Positions 24,802-32,726 of a stretch of 36,113 bases of DNA are shown in pieces; the first letter of the stretch is position 1, and each line of letters begins with the position of its first letter. The stretch spans positions 1-36,113 of the IMG/VR virus record IMGVR_UViG_3300009504_000015; one strand, given 5' to 3'. The position numbers and the translations under genes were made by a program. This stretch comes from a virus. The notes beneath the pieces were generated by a model. That model made no database searches and was not told where the DNA came from. It saw only the letters and a program-made list of their open reading frames with translations.

Positions 24802-25062
24802 ATGATATATGAATATAAGTGTGATGCGTGTGGTAAAATATTTGAAAAGAATGTACCCATTTCCGAAAACAGAAAACCTTTAACCGAACCATGTCCATTT
24901 TGTGGTACATCAAACCAAATTAAAAGAGTCTTTAGTTCGGCCATCGTTTCAGATTATATGGATGTTCAGACACGAGCAAAGAAAGTCGGAGGTGAAGCCT
25001 TCACTGAGGTGATGAGCAGAATTCACAAAGGCGCCGGCAAAAATTCCAAAATGGATTTTTGA
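24802..25062 (+). CDS. FmdB-like zinc-ribbon protein
   Basis: 86 aa. MIYEYKCDACGKIFEK then PCPFCGTSNQIKRVFS is the FmdB-type CxxC...CxxC ribbon. Family members are putative regulators; the phage role is unknown. TGATG overlap with the exonuclease gene suggests coupling. Confidence 0.85.
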   Translation: MIYEYKCDACGKIFEKNVPISENRKPLTEPCPFCGTSNQIKRVFSSAIVSDYMDVQTRAKKVGGEAFTEVMSRIHKGAGKNSKMDF

Positions 25063-25730
25063 TGTTTAAACATCGCCTCATTCCTGAAATTGTCGATTTA
25101 CAATCTCGTGTCTCGACAAAAAACACACAAACTGGTCGTGTTTATGTGATCGACGGAGAGGATTATGAATTCCCTTCAATCACTACAGTGCTGGGCCGTC
25201 AGCCCAAAGATTGGTTGTTTGAATGGAAGAGGAGAGTGGGTGAAGAGACCGCAAACAAAATTGCGCGTCAAGCTACCACAAAAGGCACGAAGGTTCATAA
25301 CGCTTTAGAAGAAATTGTTCATAATGAAAATGTTAATTATGATCACTTGATGCCTAACGTTGTGATGAGTATTAAAGGTGCCAAAAATGTGCTTGATACG
25401 TATCTCAACGAGGTTTGGGCAAGCGAGTGTGCACTTTTTTCCAAGTACTTGAGAGTCGCGGGTCGTGTCGATCTTGTTGGTTTATGGGATAACGTGCCAT
25501 CAATAATAGATTTCAAAACGTCGAGGCGACACAAAACTCTAAGCGACATCGAAAATTATTTGATTCAAGAAACAGCATACTCGATTATGTTTGAGGAGAT
25601 TACCACCATATCGATCCCTCAGCTGGTGACCGTTATGATGGTGGATGGTGACCCAAAGCCCCTGATTTTTGTGCAAAAACGCAAAGATTGGGAGAAAATC
25701 ACACTGGAAATTATCAAAAAATATCGCTAA
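25062..25730 (+). CDS. PD-(D/E)XK (RecB/Cas4-like) exonuclease
   Basis: 222 aa. Conserved RecB-type nuclease elements: FPSITTVLG (38-45), GTKVHNALEE (H79), GRVDLVG (D137), IIDFKTSRR (D150, K152) and QETAYS (from Q169). These supply the metal-binding D...DxK core plus the downstream QxxxY motif. It is probably a DNA exonuclease used in replication/recombination or host DNA breakdown. The start is the ATG of TGATG; a TTG at 25059 would add one residue. Confidence 0.88.
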   Translation: MFKHRLIPEIVDLQSRVSTKNTQTGRVYVIDGEDYEFPSITTVLGRQPKDWLFEWKRRVGEETANKIARQATTKGTKVHNALEEIVHNENVNYDHLMPNVVMSIKGAKNVLDTYLNEVWASECALFSKYLRVAGRVDLVGLWDNVPSIIDFKTSRRHKTLSDIENYLIQETAYSIMFEEITTISIPQLVTVMMVDGDPKPLIFVQKRKDWEKITLEIIKKYR

Positions 25731-25753
25731 GTCTTTGATTACCAAGGGTTTAT

Positions 25754-25812
25754 AAAAAGTGCACTTTTTTTCACTTTTTAGTGTACAAAGAGGTGCAAAG
25801 TGTGATATAATA
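25754..25812 (+). repeat. 59-bp duplicated promoter/operator, copy 1
   Basis: Identical over 59 bp to 28080-28138. It includes the palindrome AAAAAGTGCACTTTTT (25754-25769), a CACT-TTTT-AGTG inverted repeat (25772-25783), -35 TGTACA (25782-25787), an 18-nt spacer and -10 TATAAT (25806-25811), with 6 nt to the ATG at 25818. The -35 differs from the TTTACA used by the other early promoters here. Confidence 0.92.
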
Positions 25813-25817
25813 GTCAT

Positions 25818-28052
25818 ATGGAAACAATTGACAAACACTTCTCAGACGAAATTCAAAACACCGTGGCCAAACTTTTAGCCAAGGAAGATGTTACCATTCA
25901 AAGGTCGTATTCTTATAAGACCGCGTTTTTTGATGTACAAAAGCGCCTCCTTGGTCTTCCGGTCTTTAAAGAGCAATTTCCCCGCGAAGTGTATGATTTG
26001 TTTATTGGCCACGAGGTTGGTCATGCTCTTTTTACGACCAAAGAGGACATTGAGCGGTTTCATGGGACGTTTAAAAAGCCCGACCTTTACAATGTCCTAG
26101 AAGACATTCGCATCGAGCGCAACATCCAGCTCGAATATCCCGGTTTGTCTTCTCTATTCGTAAAAGGTTATCGCCATTTGTGGGGTCAAAAATTCTTCGG
26201 AGTCGAAAACATGGATGAGGTCAATCGCCTCAAGTTTTTGGATCGCTTGAATATTTACGCCAAGCTGTCAGCTCCAGTTTTGTTCAGTGATGAGGAGCAA
26301 CCCATCGTGGATGAAGCAATGAAAGTCGACAACATCGATGATATTATTGCAGTAGCTCGCAAGATCATTGATTTGGTCGAAAATAATGAAACTCCCAATG
26401 ACAAACGGGATCAGGAAAGTGAACAACCGACCGAGACCGACGGTGATGCTCCCAACTCCGGATCATCTGCTGAAGAAAATGAAACTGAAAACAACAAGTC
26501 CGATGATTCGGGTGAAACCAACCACACACCCGAAGCTGATCCCGAATCGGACGATGGAACTGAGGCCGAGTCGAAAAAATCCACGGATGCGACCGACGAT
26601 ACCGAATCTGAAAGCAAGAATATTGAGACCGACGGCTCCGGCAATGAGTCCGGAGACGAAAACACATCTGATGGTGAACAGAGTGTCGGGGATAAAAGCG
26701 ACCCCCTTGAATCCGAAACTCAAAAGTCATTTGCCGAGAGTTTGGAAAACAGCATTGCTCCGAATTTAGGATACAACAGAACGTATGAGTTTGTCGAGCC
26801 CTCTAAGGAAGATATATATCGCCGCGTCATTGATTATAAAACTGTGATGAGTGCTCGCAATACAAACTTTTTATCCAAAAGTAATTCCCGCGAAATTGCT
26901 GAAAGCTATGATAAATTCCAGTTGGAGAGCAAACAAGCCATTTCTTATCTAACCAATCAGTTTCAACAGAAAAAAGCTGCACATCAGTACACCCGCGCCC
27001 GGCGTTCGACTCGCGGTGTCATTGATGTCAACTCTTTGTACAAATACAAATATGATGACAACGTTTTTATGTCGAATACCATACTTGCCGACGCCAAAAG
27101 CCACGGCTTGGTTATGATGATTGATTTTTCTGGGTCCATGGGAGGATCTCGCATTCTTGGCGTTGTGAAACAAACCCTCACCATGTGTGGCTTCTGCAGA
27201 AGGAACGACATTCCCTTTAGTGTATATACTTGGACTGATGTTCACGGTGATCAATTTGAAAAAGAGGATCAGAAAACAGCCTTTGATGATAAACTCTCTT
27301 TGGCTGGAACCACTGTTCACTGTGTTCTTTCATCCGACATGCCGAAGTCGGTCTTCGTTGAGGCCAGCTGGCAGCTTTATCGAATCGCCTCCAGCGGAGA
27401 TTATAGCAATCACAATTATGATATAATGGGTGGTACACCTATTTGTCACGCGCTTTTAATCGCCAGCCGCTTATTGGTAGATCTTAAAAAACAGTGGGGA
27501 GTTCAAATTATGAACTTCATGTTCCTGACCGATGGAGAAGGCTATCAGCTGACCAAATTCTCCAGTTTTAATAACCCTAACCCTTATTTTAGTTCTCGTT
27601 CAAGTCTTAGCGGAACTCACGTTGGTCGGTTGAACGGCCACCGTGTTGTGTTTAAAGGTGATCATTATGGTGTTTTGGTTAACCACATTAGCAAAAACCT
27701 GAAGGTCAACACCATCGGTATTTTTGAAAACGAATACTTAGATCACGCCGTCAACTCGGCGATCAACATTATGATCAAAAACCCCGGTTGCTCAATTTAT
27801 GATCGCAAGGATGAAAGAAACAATATTCGTTCTGAGTTCAGAAAAAACAAAATCGCCTTCCGTGAAAACTGTGGGGGATATGACAAGTTCATTTTGGTTA
27901 ACTCAAGCGTAGGCAATTTCGATCTGGCTGACGATTATAAAGATGGTGATGTCAAATCAATCCAAGCAGATTTTCTAAAGCTGGGATCAAGCAAAAAGGC
28001 AAAACGTGTGTTTGCCACCGAAATCATAGACAGTATCTGTGCACAATTTTAA
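25818..28052 (+). CDS. CobT-like VWA protein with HExxH domain
   Basis: 744 aa. N-terminal helical domain with GHEVGHALF (HEVGH 65-69) and LEDIRIER (94-101), a metallopeptidase-like pattern also present in CobT relatives. A long D/E/S/T-rich linker (~190-310) follows. The C-terminal von Willebrand A domain has a MIDAS DFSGSM (436-441), a threonine region and FLTDGEG. Marine phages annotate such proteins as CobT or peptidase. With the downstream AAA+ CobS-like protein it probably forms a MoxR/VWA-type machine; cobalt insertion is only one possibility. More GC-rich than neighbouring genes. Confidence 0.8.
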   Translation: METIDKHFSDEIQNTVAKLLAKEDVTIQRSYSYKTAFFDVQKRLLGLPVFKEQFPREVYDLFIGHEVGHALFTTKEDIERFHGTFKKPDLYNVLEDIRIERNIQLEYPGLSSLFVKGYRHLWGQKFFGVENMDEVNRLKFLDRLNIYAKLSAPVLFSDEEQPIVDEAMKVDNIDDIIAVARKIIDLVENNETPNDKRDQESEQPTETDGDAPNSGSSAEENETENNKSDDSGETNHTPEADPESDDGTEAESKKSTDATDDTESESKNIETDGSGNESGDENTSDGEQSVGDKSDPLESETQKSFAESLENSIAPNLGYNRTYEFVEPSKEDIYRRVIDYKTVMSARNTNFLSKSNSREIAESYDKFQLESKQAISYLTNQFQQKKAAHQYTRARRSTRGVIDVNSLYKYKYDDNVFMSNTILADAKSHGLVMMIDFSGSMGGSRILGVVKQTLTMCGFCRRNDIPFSVYTWTDVHGDQFEKEDQKTAFDDKLSLAGTTVHCVLSSDMPKSVFVEASWQLYRIASSGDYSNHNYDIMGGTPICHALLIASRLLVDLKKQWGVQIMNFMFLTDGEGYQLTKFSSFNNPNPYFSSRSSLSGTHVGRLNGHRVVFKGDHYGVLVNHISKNLKVNTIGIFENEYLDHAVNSAINIMIKNPGCSIYDRKDERNNIRSEFRKNKIAFRENCGGYDKFILVNSSVGNFDLADDYKDGDVKSIQADFLKLGSSKKAKRVFATEIIDSICAQF

Positions 28053-28079
28053 CATAAACACCTCAAGCACAATCACTTA

Positions 28080-28138
28080 AAAAAGTGCACTTTTTTTCAC
28101 TTTTTAGTGTACAAAGAGGTGCAAAGTGTGATATAATA
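28080..28138 (+). repeat. 59-bp duplicated promoter/operator, copy 2
   Basis: Same sequence as 25754-25812: palindrome 28080-28095, -35 TGTACA (28108-28113), -10 TATAAT (28132-28137), 6 nt to the ATG at 28144. Both downstream genes also begin ATGGAAACAA, so the duplicated unit may include the first codons. Confidence 0.92.
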
Positions 28139-28143
28139 CATAT

Positions 28144-29421
28144 ATGGAAACAAACATCAAATCAGTCGAGTCCGCCCTCACTAATCCCCTGGCCACCCTG
28201 GCTTCCGAGATTTTTGAAAAGACCAACAGCACCATCCACTCCACTGCGACGATCAGAGAGTTCGCCGAAAAGAGTGGTATCGAATTAAAGGAGGTATACA
28301 AGCATATTATCGTTTCGGACTTCCGCCAGAGCCGCGGCGTTTACAACATCCAGCCTGTCATAAACGGTGTTATGCCCGGCAAGCAGAAATCTGCTCCGGT
28401 CAAAAAAGCCACCGTAAAGGCTTCGGGTGTTGGACTTCAAGAGACCGCAGCCCCCATGGCGCCGGCGGATAAAACCCCCACCGTCGCAGCTCCCACCGCT
28501 TTGAAACTCCATGTCCACGACATAACCGAGGAGTCGACCTATGTGCCGACTATAGATGAATCATATGTTCGCTGGGGTTCATTCTCCGATGTGTTTAAAA
28601 TTGTGAAGTCTGAACAGTTTTTCCCCTTGTTCATAGCCGGACCGTCCGGGAATGGTAAGACGTTTATGGTTGAACAAGCCGTTGCTAAGGCCGGTCGTAA
28701 GTTTATTCGAGTTCAGCTCACACCCGAAACCGATGAAGATGATTTGCTCGGTGGCTTCCGCCTCATTGATGGCAACACCGTATTTTGCAAAGGACCGGTT
28801 ATTCGCGCGATGGAAGAAGGTTCTGTGATTCTCTTGGATGAGATTGACCGCGCAACCAACAAGATCATGTGTCTCCAGTCTGTGTTGGAAGGCAAGTCTG
28901 TTTTGCTTAAGAAAACCGGTGAGACTGTTTTTCCGAAACCCGGGTTTCAGGTGATTGCCACTGCCAATACTCGCGGGCGTGGTTGCGATGATGGCCGTTA
29001 CACCGCAGCATCTATTATCGACGATGCGTTTCTTGAACGGTTTCCCATTACGATGAATCAGCCTTGGCCCACCAAAGCCACCGAAAAGAAAATCATCACT
29101 AAGCACATGGAGAAATTCGATTGTGTGGACGACGACTTCGCCGAAAAACTCGCGGTTTGGTCTCAAATCATTCATAAGACCTATGAAAAGGGTGGTGTTG
29201 ATGAAGAGGTTTCCACTCGGAGACTTTGCCATGCGGTTCAAACTTATGGAATTTTTGGCAGCCGAGTAGACTCAGTCCGGTTGATTGTCAACCGTTTTGA
29301 CCCCGAGGTCGGTGAGGCGTTTTTGGATCTTTACACTAAAGTTGATTCCGGCGCTTTGACCTATGATGAATCTAATCCCGAACCCAAGCAGGCAGATAGT
29401 GGATTGCAATTTGCCTGCTAA
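28144..29421 (+). CDS. cobS: CobS-like AAA+ ATPase
   Basis: 425 aa. N-terminal ~140 residues are a small helical segment plus an Ala/Pro/Lys-rich linker; the AAA+ module has Walker A GPSGNGKT (166-173), TPETDEDDLLGGF, Walker B ILLDEID (D232, E233), sensor-1 VIATANT and an arginine-finger region FLERFPI. This is the MoxR/CobS clade. CobS energises the cobaltochelatase in aerobic B12 synthesis; marine T4-like phages commonly carry it. It shares its promoter with the CobT-like gene, implying coordinated expression. Markedly GC-richer than the surrounding AT-rich genes. Confidence 0.88.
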   Translation: METNIKSVESALTNPLATLASEIFEKTNSTIHSTATIREFAEKSGIELKEVYKHIIVSDFRQSRGVYNIQPVINGVMPGKQKSAPVKKATVKASGVGLQETAAPMAPADKTPTVAAPTALKLHVHDITEESTYVPTIDESYVRWGSFSDVFKIVKSEQFFPLFIAGPSGNGKTFMVEQAVAKAGRKFIRVQLTPETDEDDLLGGFRLIDGNTVFCKGPVIRAMEEGSVILLDEIDRATNKIMCLQSVLEGKSVLLKKTGETVFPKPGFQVIATANTRGRGCDDGRYTAASIIDDAFLERFPITMNQPWPTKATEKKIITKHMEKFDCVDDDFAEKLAVWSQIIHKTYEKGGVDEEVSTRRLCHAVQTYGIFGSRVDSVRLIVNRFDPEVGEAFLDLYTKVDSGALTYDESNPEPKQADSGLQFAC

Positions 29422-29440
29422 AATATAATTCGATTATATT
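29422..29440 (+). promoter_or_regulatory. Palindrome abutting the gp45 promoter
   Basis: AATATAAT and ATTATATT form a perfect 8-bp inverted repeat around TCG, starting at the cobS stop codon and ending 1 nt before the -35 region. It could be an operator or a weak terminator for the upstream gene; the T-run is too short for a confident terminator. Confidence 0.5.
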
Positions 29441-29441
29441 G

Positions 29442-29470
29442 TTTACAACAACACAGAGAAGGTATATAAT
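29442..29470 (+). promoter_or_regulatory. Early-type promoter for gp45, leaderless spacing
   Basis: -35 TTTACA (29442-29447), 17-nt spacer, -10 TATAAT (29465-29470), 6 nt to the ATG at 29477. Drives the clamp and clamp-loader operon. Confidence 0.92.
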
Positions 29471-29476
29471 ACAAAT

Positions 29477-30163
29477 ATGAAATTAACAGAAAACACACTT
29501 ACACTACTGCAAAATTATTCGGCAATTCAGCCCAATATTTTGTTCGGTCAAACCCCCGGGAAACTAAAAACCATTAGTGAGGCAAAAAACATTTTTGCTG
29601 TCGCGGATATTCCTGAGTCGTTTGACGTCGAGGTTGGAATTTATGATTTGAATGAATTCCTTTCGGCATTAACTTTGGTGTCTGATGCCAATCTTGAGTT
29701 TACAGAAAATGTAATTAAGATTAGCTCGGCCGATTCAAAGACCAAGCTAAACTATGCTTGTGCCAATTCTTCAATTCTCACCTTTCCTCAAAAGGATTTG
29801 ACTGATCCGGTATATGATATTGAAAACATCGTTTTCACGACCGAATTGCTTTCGGCAATTAAGAAGGCCTCATCCGTTCTCGGCCATGATACATTCTCTC
29901 TTATCAAGAAAGCAGATTCTCCAGTGGTTGAAGCGAAAGTCCATGACATTGACAACACTTCATCAAATGCTTGGTCTAGCGTTGTGTCAGAGATTGATGG
30001 TGATGCCGAATTTGAATTCCACTTTATGATTAACAACCTTAAACTAATCCCTGGCAATTACAAAGTCTCACTTAGTTCTAAACTGATCAGCAAATGGGAA
30101 TGCGAAACAGTGCCTGTCACCTACTGGATTGCAATTGAACACACCTCTAACTATAAAGGATAA
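29477..30163 (+). CDS. 45: Sliding clamp gp45
   Basis: 228 aa, the same length as T4 gp45. Typical clamp features: KLTENTLTLLQNYSAIQPNILF at the N-terminus, EVGIYDLNEFLSAL, and a C-terminal NLKLIPGNYKVSLSSKLISKWE. It trimerises around DNA, tethers gp43 polymerase and, in T4, activates late transcription through gp55/gp33. Gene order 45-44-62-regA-43 is as in T4. Confidence 0.95.
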   Translation: MKLTENTLTLLQNYSAIQPNILFGQTPGKLKTISEAKNIFAVADIPESFDVEVGIYDLNEFLSALTLVSDANLEFTENVIKISSADSKTKLNYACANSSILTFPQKDLTDPVYDIENIVFTTELLSAIKKASSVLGHDTFSLIKKADSPVVEAKVHDIDNTSSNAWSSVVSEIDGDAEFEFHFMINNLKLIPGNYKVSLSSKLISKWECETVPVTYWIAIEHTSNYKG

Positions 30164-30168
30164 AAAAC

Positions 30169-30390
30169 ATGAACGACGAAAAAGAAAACATCACTGAACC
30201 CGACGAAAACCCACCCCACGTTGTTGTGGGCAAAGACCTCCTAATCAACGCGCTCAAATGCATTGATGCAGCATCAACCCGAGGCGCGTATCGCGGGGGT
30301 GAATTGAGTACAGTTGGTTCTGTCCGCGATGCACTCTATGTATTGGTCGCCGATGAAGTTGAAAAAATGATGTCAGAAAAAGAGGGTTAA
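30169..30390 (+). CDS. Small hypothetical protein
   Basis: 73 aa. Acidic N-terminus, then VVVGKDLLINALKCIDAASTRGAYRGGELSTVG. Resembles small conserved phage proteins inserted between clamp and loader genes in marine T4-likes; function unknown. RBS AAGGATAAA lies upstream; 5 nt separate it from gene 44. Confidence 0.7.
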   Translation: MNDEKENITEPDENPPHVVVGKDLLINALKCIDAASTRGAYRGGELSTVGSVRDALYVLVADEVEKMMSEKEG

Positions 30391-30395
30391 GCTTA

Positions 30396-31346
30396 ATGTC
30401 AGATAAACTCTGGTCCGAAGAATATAGACCTCGTACAATTGAGGCTTGCGTTTTACCCGAAGAACTAAAACTTTCTTTTCAAAAGATTGTTGAAAACAAA
30501 TCAATACCAAATATGCTTCTTTCTGGAAGTTCCGGTCTGGGTAAAACCACGGTTGCACGAGCGCTGTGTAATGAGCTAAATGCAGATTACATTATAATCA
30601 ACGGATCAGAGGATTCTGGCATTAACACTCTTCGCACAAAAATACGCCAGTTTGCTTCAACACGATCTTTGCTTGGGTCAGAATCTGGATCCAAACAAAA
30701 GGTGGTCATTCTTGACGAGGCGGATTACCTGAACATCAGCTCTACTCAACCAGCCCTTCGCGGGTTTATTGAAGAGTTTAATGATAACTGCCGATTCATT
30801 TTTACTTGTAATTTTAGAAATAGAATACTAGATGCTCTTCAATCTCGATGTACTTGCATCGATTTTACCACCGACGGAAAGCTCAAGGCTAAACTTTCGT
30901 CTCAGTTTTACAAAAGATTGATTAAGATTCTGGGCGAGGAAAATGTTGAGTTTGAGCCTAAGGTCGTAGCTGAGTTAATCGCAAGATTTGCACCAGACTG
31001 GAGAAGAGTATTAAATGAGTGCCAAAGATTTTCAGCATCTGGTAAATTATCAGCCGAGGTTCTTAGTTCACTCTCCGATGAAAATATAAGCGTTTTGATT
31101 CAAGCGTTGTCAGAAAAGAATTTTAAAACAATGCGAAGTTGGGTTGCAAACAATGTCGACTTAGATTCTTCCGTTATCTTTCGGCGAGTCTATGATTTGT
31201 TAGTTGATAAGGTTGAACCTTCATGTGTTCCTGCCGCGGTTTTGATCATCGCAGAATATCAGTACCGTGCTAGTTTTGTGGCCGACCGAGAGATTAATAT
31301 TGTGGCGTGCTTCACCGAATTGATGCGAGACTGTAAATGGAAATAA
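30396..31346 (+). CDS. 44: Clamp loader large subunit gp44
   Basis: 316 aa, near T4 gp44 (319 aa). Opens with WSEEYRPRTIEACVLP; Walker A GSSGLGKT (44-51), Walker B VVILDEAD (DEAD 107-110), sensor-1 FIFTCNFRNRI and arginine-finger SRC. Four gp44 with one gp62 load the gp45 clamp. Overlaps gene 62 by 10 nt. Confidence 0.97.
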   Translation: MSDKLWSEEYRPRTIEACVLPEELKLSFQKIVENKSIPNMLLSGSSGLGKTTVARALCNELNADYIIINGSEDSGINTLRTKIRQFASTRSLLGSESGSKQKVVILDEADYLNISSTQPALRGFIEEFNDNCRFIFTCNFRNRILDALQSRCTCIDFTTDGKLKAKLSSQFYKRLIKILGEENVEFEPKVVAELIARFAPDWRRVLNECQRFSASGKLSAEVLSSLSDENISVLIQALSEKNFKTMRSWVANNVDLDSSVIFRRVYDLLVDKVEPSCVPAAVLIIAEYQYRASFVADREINIVACFTELMRDCKWK

Positions 31347-31735
31347 AATCACCATTTGACTTTGTAACATCTATTTGTTCAAACGATAAAACCAGCCTTC
31401 TTGACGATTGTCCTGAAGGCCGGTCTCAATATCTTCCATTCATCATTAATCGATCCTTGTCGTATCACTCAGATACGGTTTTGTTGGTAAATGAAATGAA
31501 TCGTAATGCGCATTTGGGTGTTGATCAGCAATATGATTTTTTAAGGTTAACTATTCGCCCTCGTCGGAGATTTGCTAAATGGGTGAAACCCGAAAAGAAT
31601 CCTAACGCTGAGGTCATTGCCGAGTATTACAATATTAGCACAACCCTGGCATCTACAATGGTTGATTTAATTGATTCCGATTCAATTAAAGATATGAAAA
31701 AGCATTTAGATAAGGGTGGCATAAAATCAAAATAA
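31337..31735 (+). CDS. 62: Clamp loader small subunit gp62
   Basis: 132 aa, shorter than T4 gp62 (187 aa) but like marine T4-like versions: PFDFVTSIC, INRSLSYHSDTVLLVNEMNR, QYDFLRLTIRPRRRFAKWVKP. It is the collar subunit holding the gp44 ATPase ring. Translated by overlap from gene 44. Confidence 0.9.
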   Translation: MEIKSPFDFVTSICSNDKTSLLDDCPEGRSQYLPFIINRSLSYHSDTVLLVNEMNRNAHLGVDQQYDFLRLTIRPRRRFAKWVKPEKNPNAEVIAEYYNISTTLASTMVDLIDSDSIKDMKKHLDKGGIKSK

Positions 31736-31743
31736 TATAAATA
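31736..31743 (+). promoter_or_regulatory. Late promoter TATAAATA for regA, leaderless spacing
   Basis: Exact octamer starting 1 nt after the gp62 stop codon, 5 nt before the ATG at 31749. No TTTACA lies at -35. Confidence 0.68.
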
Positions 31744-31748
31744 TATTC

Positions 31749-32168
31749 ATGGATTTATTAAATGAATATGTTGACTGGAACCCTCTTGATATGGTTGAGG
31801 TTGTTTTGTCTGAACCAGACGATTTTTTAAAAGTTAAGGAAACCTTGACTCGAATGGGTATTGCTTCCAATAAAGGTGAAAGGAACACCTTATATCAAAG
31901 CTGTCACATTTTGCATAAGCAAGGAAGATATTTTATTGTTCATTTTAAAGAATTGTTCATGCTGGATGGCAAGTTTGCAGATTTTACACATTCAGATATG
32001 TATAGAAGAAACACCATTGTTACTCTTTTATCTGATTGGGGTTTACTGCAACTTTTGAATCCCGAACAAATCAGTGAAAGATTACCAATCAAAAATATTA
32101 AGATAATCCCATATAAAGAAAAAGAAAATTGGAATTTAGTTTCAAAATATTCCATTGGTAAGAACTAA
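31749..32168 (+). CDS. regA: Translational repressor RegA
   Basis: 139 aa (T4 RegA 122 aa). Very close to T4: DDFLKVKETLTRMGIASNK, YQSCHILHKQGRYFIVHFKE and LLSDWGLLQLL. RegA binds around the start codons of early mRNAs, including those of the replication genes in T4, and represses their translation. The N-terminus has ~8 extra residues. Its own late-type promoter suggests expression after, or in addition to, read-through from gene 62. Confidence 0.95.
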   Translation: MDLLNEYVDWNPLDMVEVVLSEPDDFLKVKETLTRMGIASNKGERNTLYQSCHILHKQGRYFIVHFKELFMLDGKFADFTHSDMYRRNTIVTLLSDWGLLQLLNPEQISERLPIKNIKIIPYKEKENWNLVSKYSIGKN

Positions 32169-32172
32169 ACTG

Positions 32173-32180
32173 TATAAATA
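32173..32180 (+). promoter_or_regulatory. Late promoter TATAAATA for hsp20
   Basis: Exact octamer 53 nt upstream of the ATG at 32234. Unlike the other late sites, it leaves a leader of about 48 nt containing ATAGGAGAAA, a conventional ribosome-binding site. Confidence 0.75.
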
Positions 32181-32233
32181 ATTTTGAGTGCCAAACGGGC
32201 TCAAAACATAACTCGCTAACATAGGAGAAATAT

Positions 32234-32659
32234 ATGAGTAATGAATTCGAAAAAATGGTGGAATCCTTTTTTGTGGGATGGCCAAACACCGCGGCGGGAA
32301 TTAATTCAGCATACCCGCCTCACAACACAGTGAAATTAGATGACGAAACATATTTAATCGAAATCGCTGTAGCTGGTATTGATAAAAAAGATATTGATAT
32401 TAGCGTGGAGAAACAAACTCTTTCGGTTATATACAATAAGCCAAAGGAGGATTTTCTCCCTTCGGCCTGGCAGTATATCCATAAAGGAATTAGCCAAAGG
32501 TCGTTCACCAAGAGATTCACGATGGGAGAGCACCTCGTTGTTCGCAAAGCAACATTCGTGAATGGGCTTCTTCAAATTGAACTGAAGCTAGTAATTCCCG
32601 AAAAACTAAAACCACAAAAAATAAAAATAGAAGACGACAAATCGATACTTTTCGGTTGA
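32234..32659 (+). CDS. Small heat-shock protein Hsp20
   Basis: 141 aa. Alpha-crystallin domain ~35-130: HNTVKLDDETYLIEIAVAGIDKKDIDISVEKQTLSV, then SFTKRFTMGEHLVVRKATFVNGLLQIEL and the closing VIPEK, with a C-terminal IKI in the place of the IxI motif. Hsp20 genes are frequent in marine T4-like phages and may protect virion assembly or scaffolding. It has its own late promoter with leader and RBS. Confidence 0.93.
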   Translation: MSNEFEKMVESFFVGWPNTAAGINSAYPPHNTVKLDDETYLIEIAVAGIDKKDIDISVEKQTLSVIYNKPKEDFLPSAWQYIHKGISQRSFTKRFTMGEHLVVRKATFVNGLLQIELKLVIPEKLKPQKIKIEDDKSILFG

Positions 32660-32678
32660 TTAAGACTACCAAAAATAA

Positions 32679-32712
32679 ACGGACTATATGGTTTACATAT
32701 AGTCCGTTTTTT
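32679..32712 (+). terminator. Terminator whose loop contains the gp43 -35 element
   Basis: ACGGACTATAT (32679-32689) pairs perfectly over 11 bp with ATATAGTCCGT (32697-32707); the 7-nt loop GGTTTAC holds most of the TTTACA -35 box, and a T-run (32707-32712) follows. It should stop hsp20 transcripts while the same DNA starts gp43 transcription. Confidence 0.9.
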
Positions 32713-32720
32713 GTTATAAT
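32692..32720 (+). promoter_or_regulatory. Early-type promoter for gp43, leaderless spacing
   Basis: -35 TTTACA (32692-32697), 17-nt spacer, -10 TATAAT (32715-32720), 6 nt to the ATG at 32727. The spacer is the 3' arm and T-run of the overlapping terminator. Confidence 0.92.
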
Positions 32721-32726
32721 ATACCC

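Noticed and set aside
26365-26769. Open frames on both strands within the CobT-like gene
   Set aside because: They lie in the D/E/S/T-rich linker, whose codon bias leaves alternate frames open; the products are low-complexity Arg/Pro or Ser runs.
28579-29241. 220-codon open frame on the minus strand opposite cobS
   Set aside because: It is antisense to the strongly supported AAA+ gene, shows no recognisable motif, and long shadows are expected opposite this GC-richer gene.
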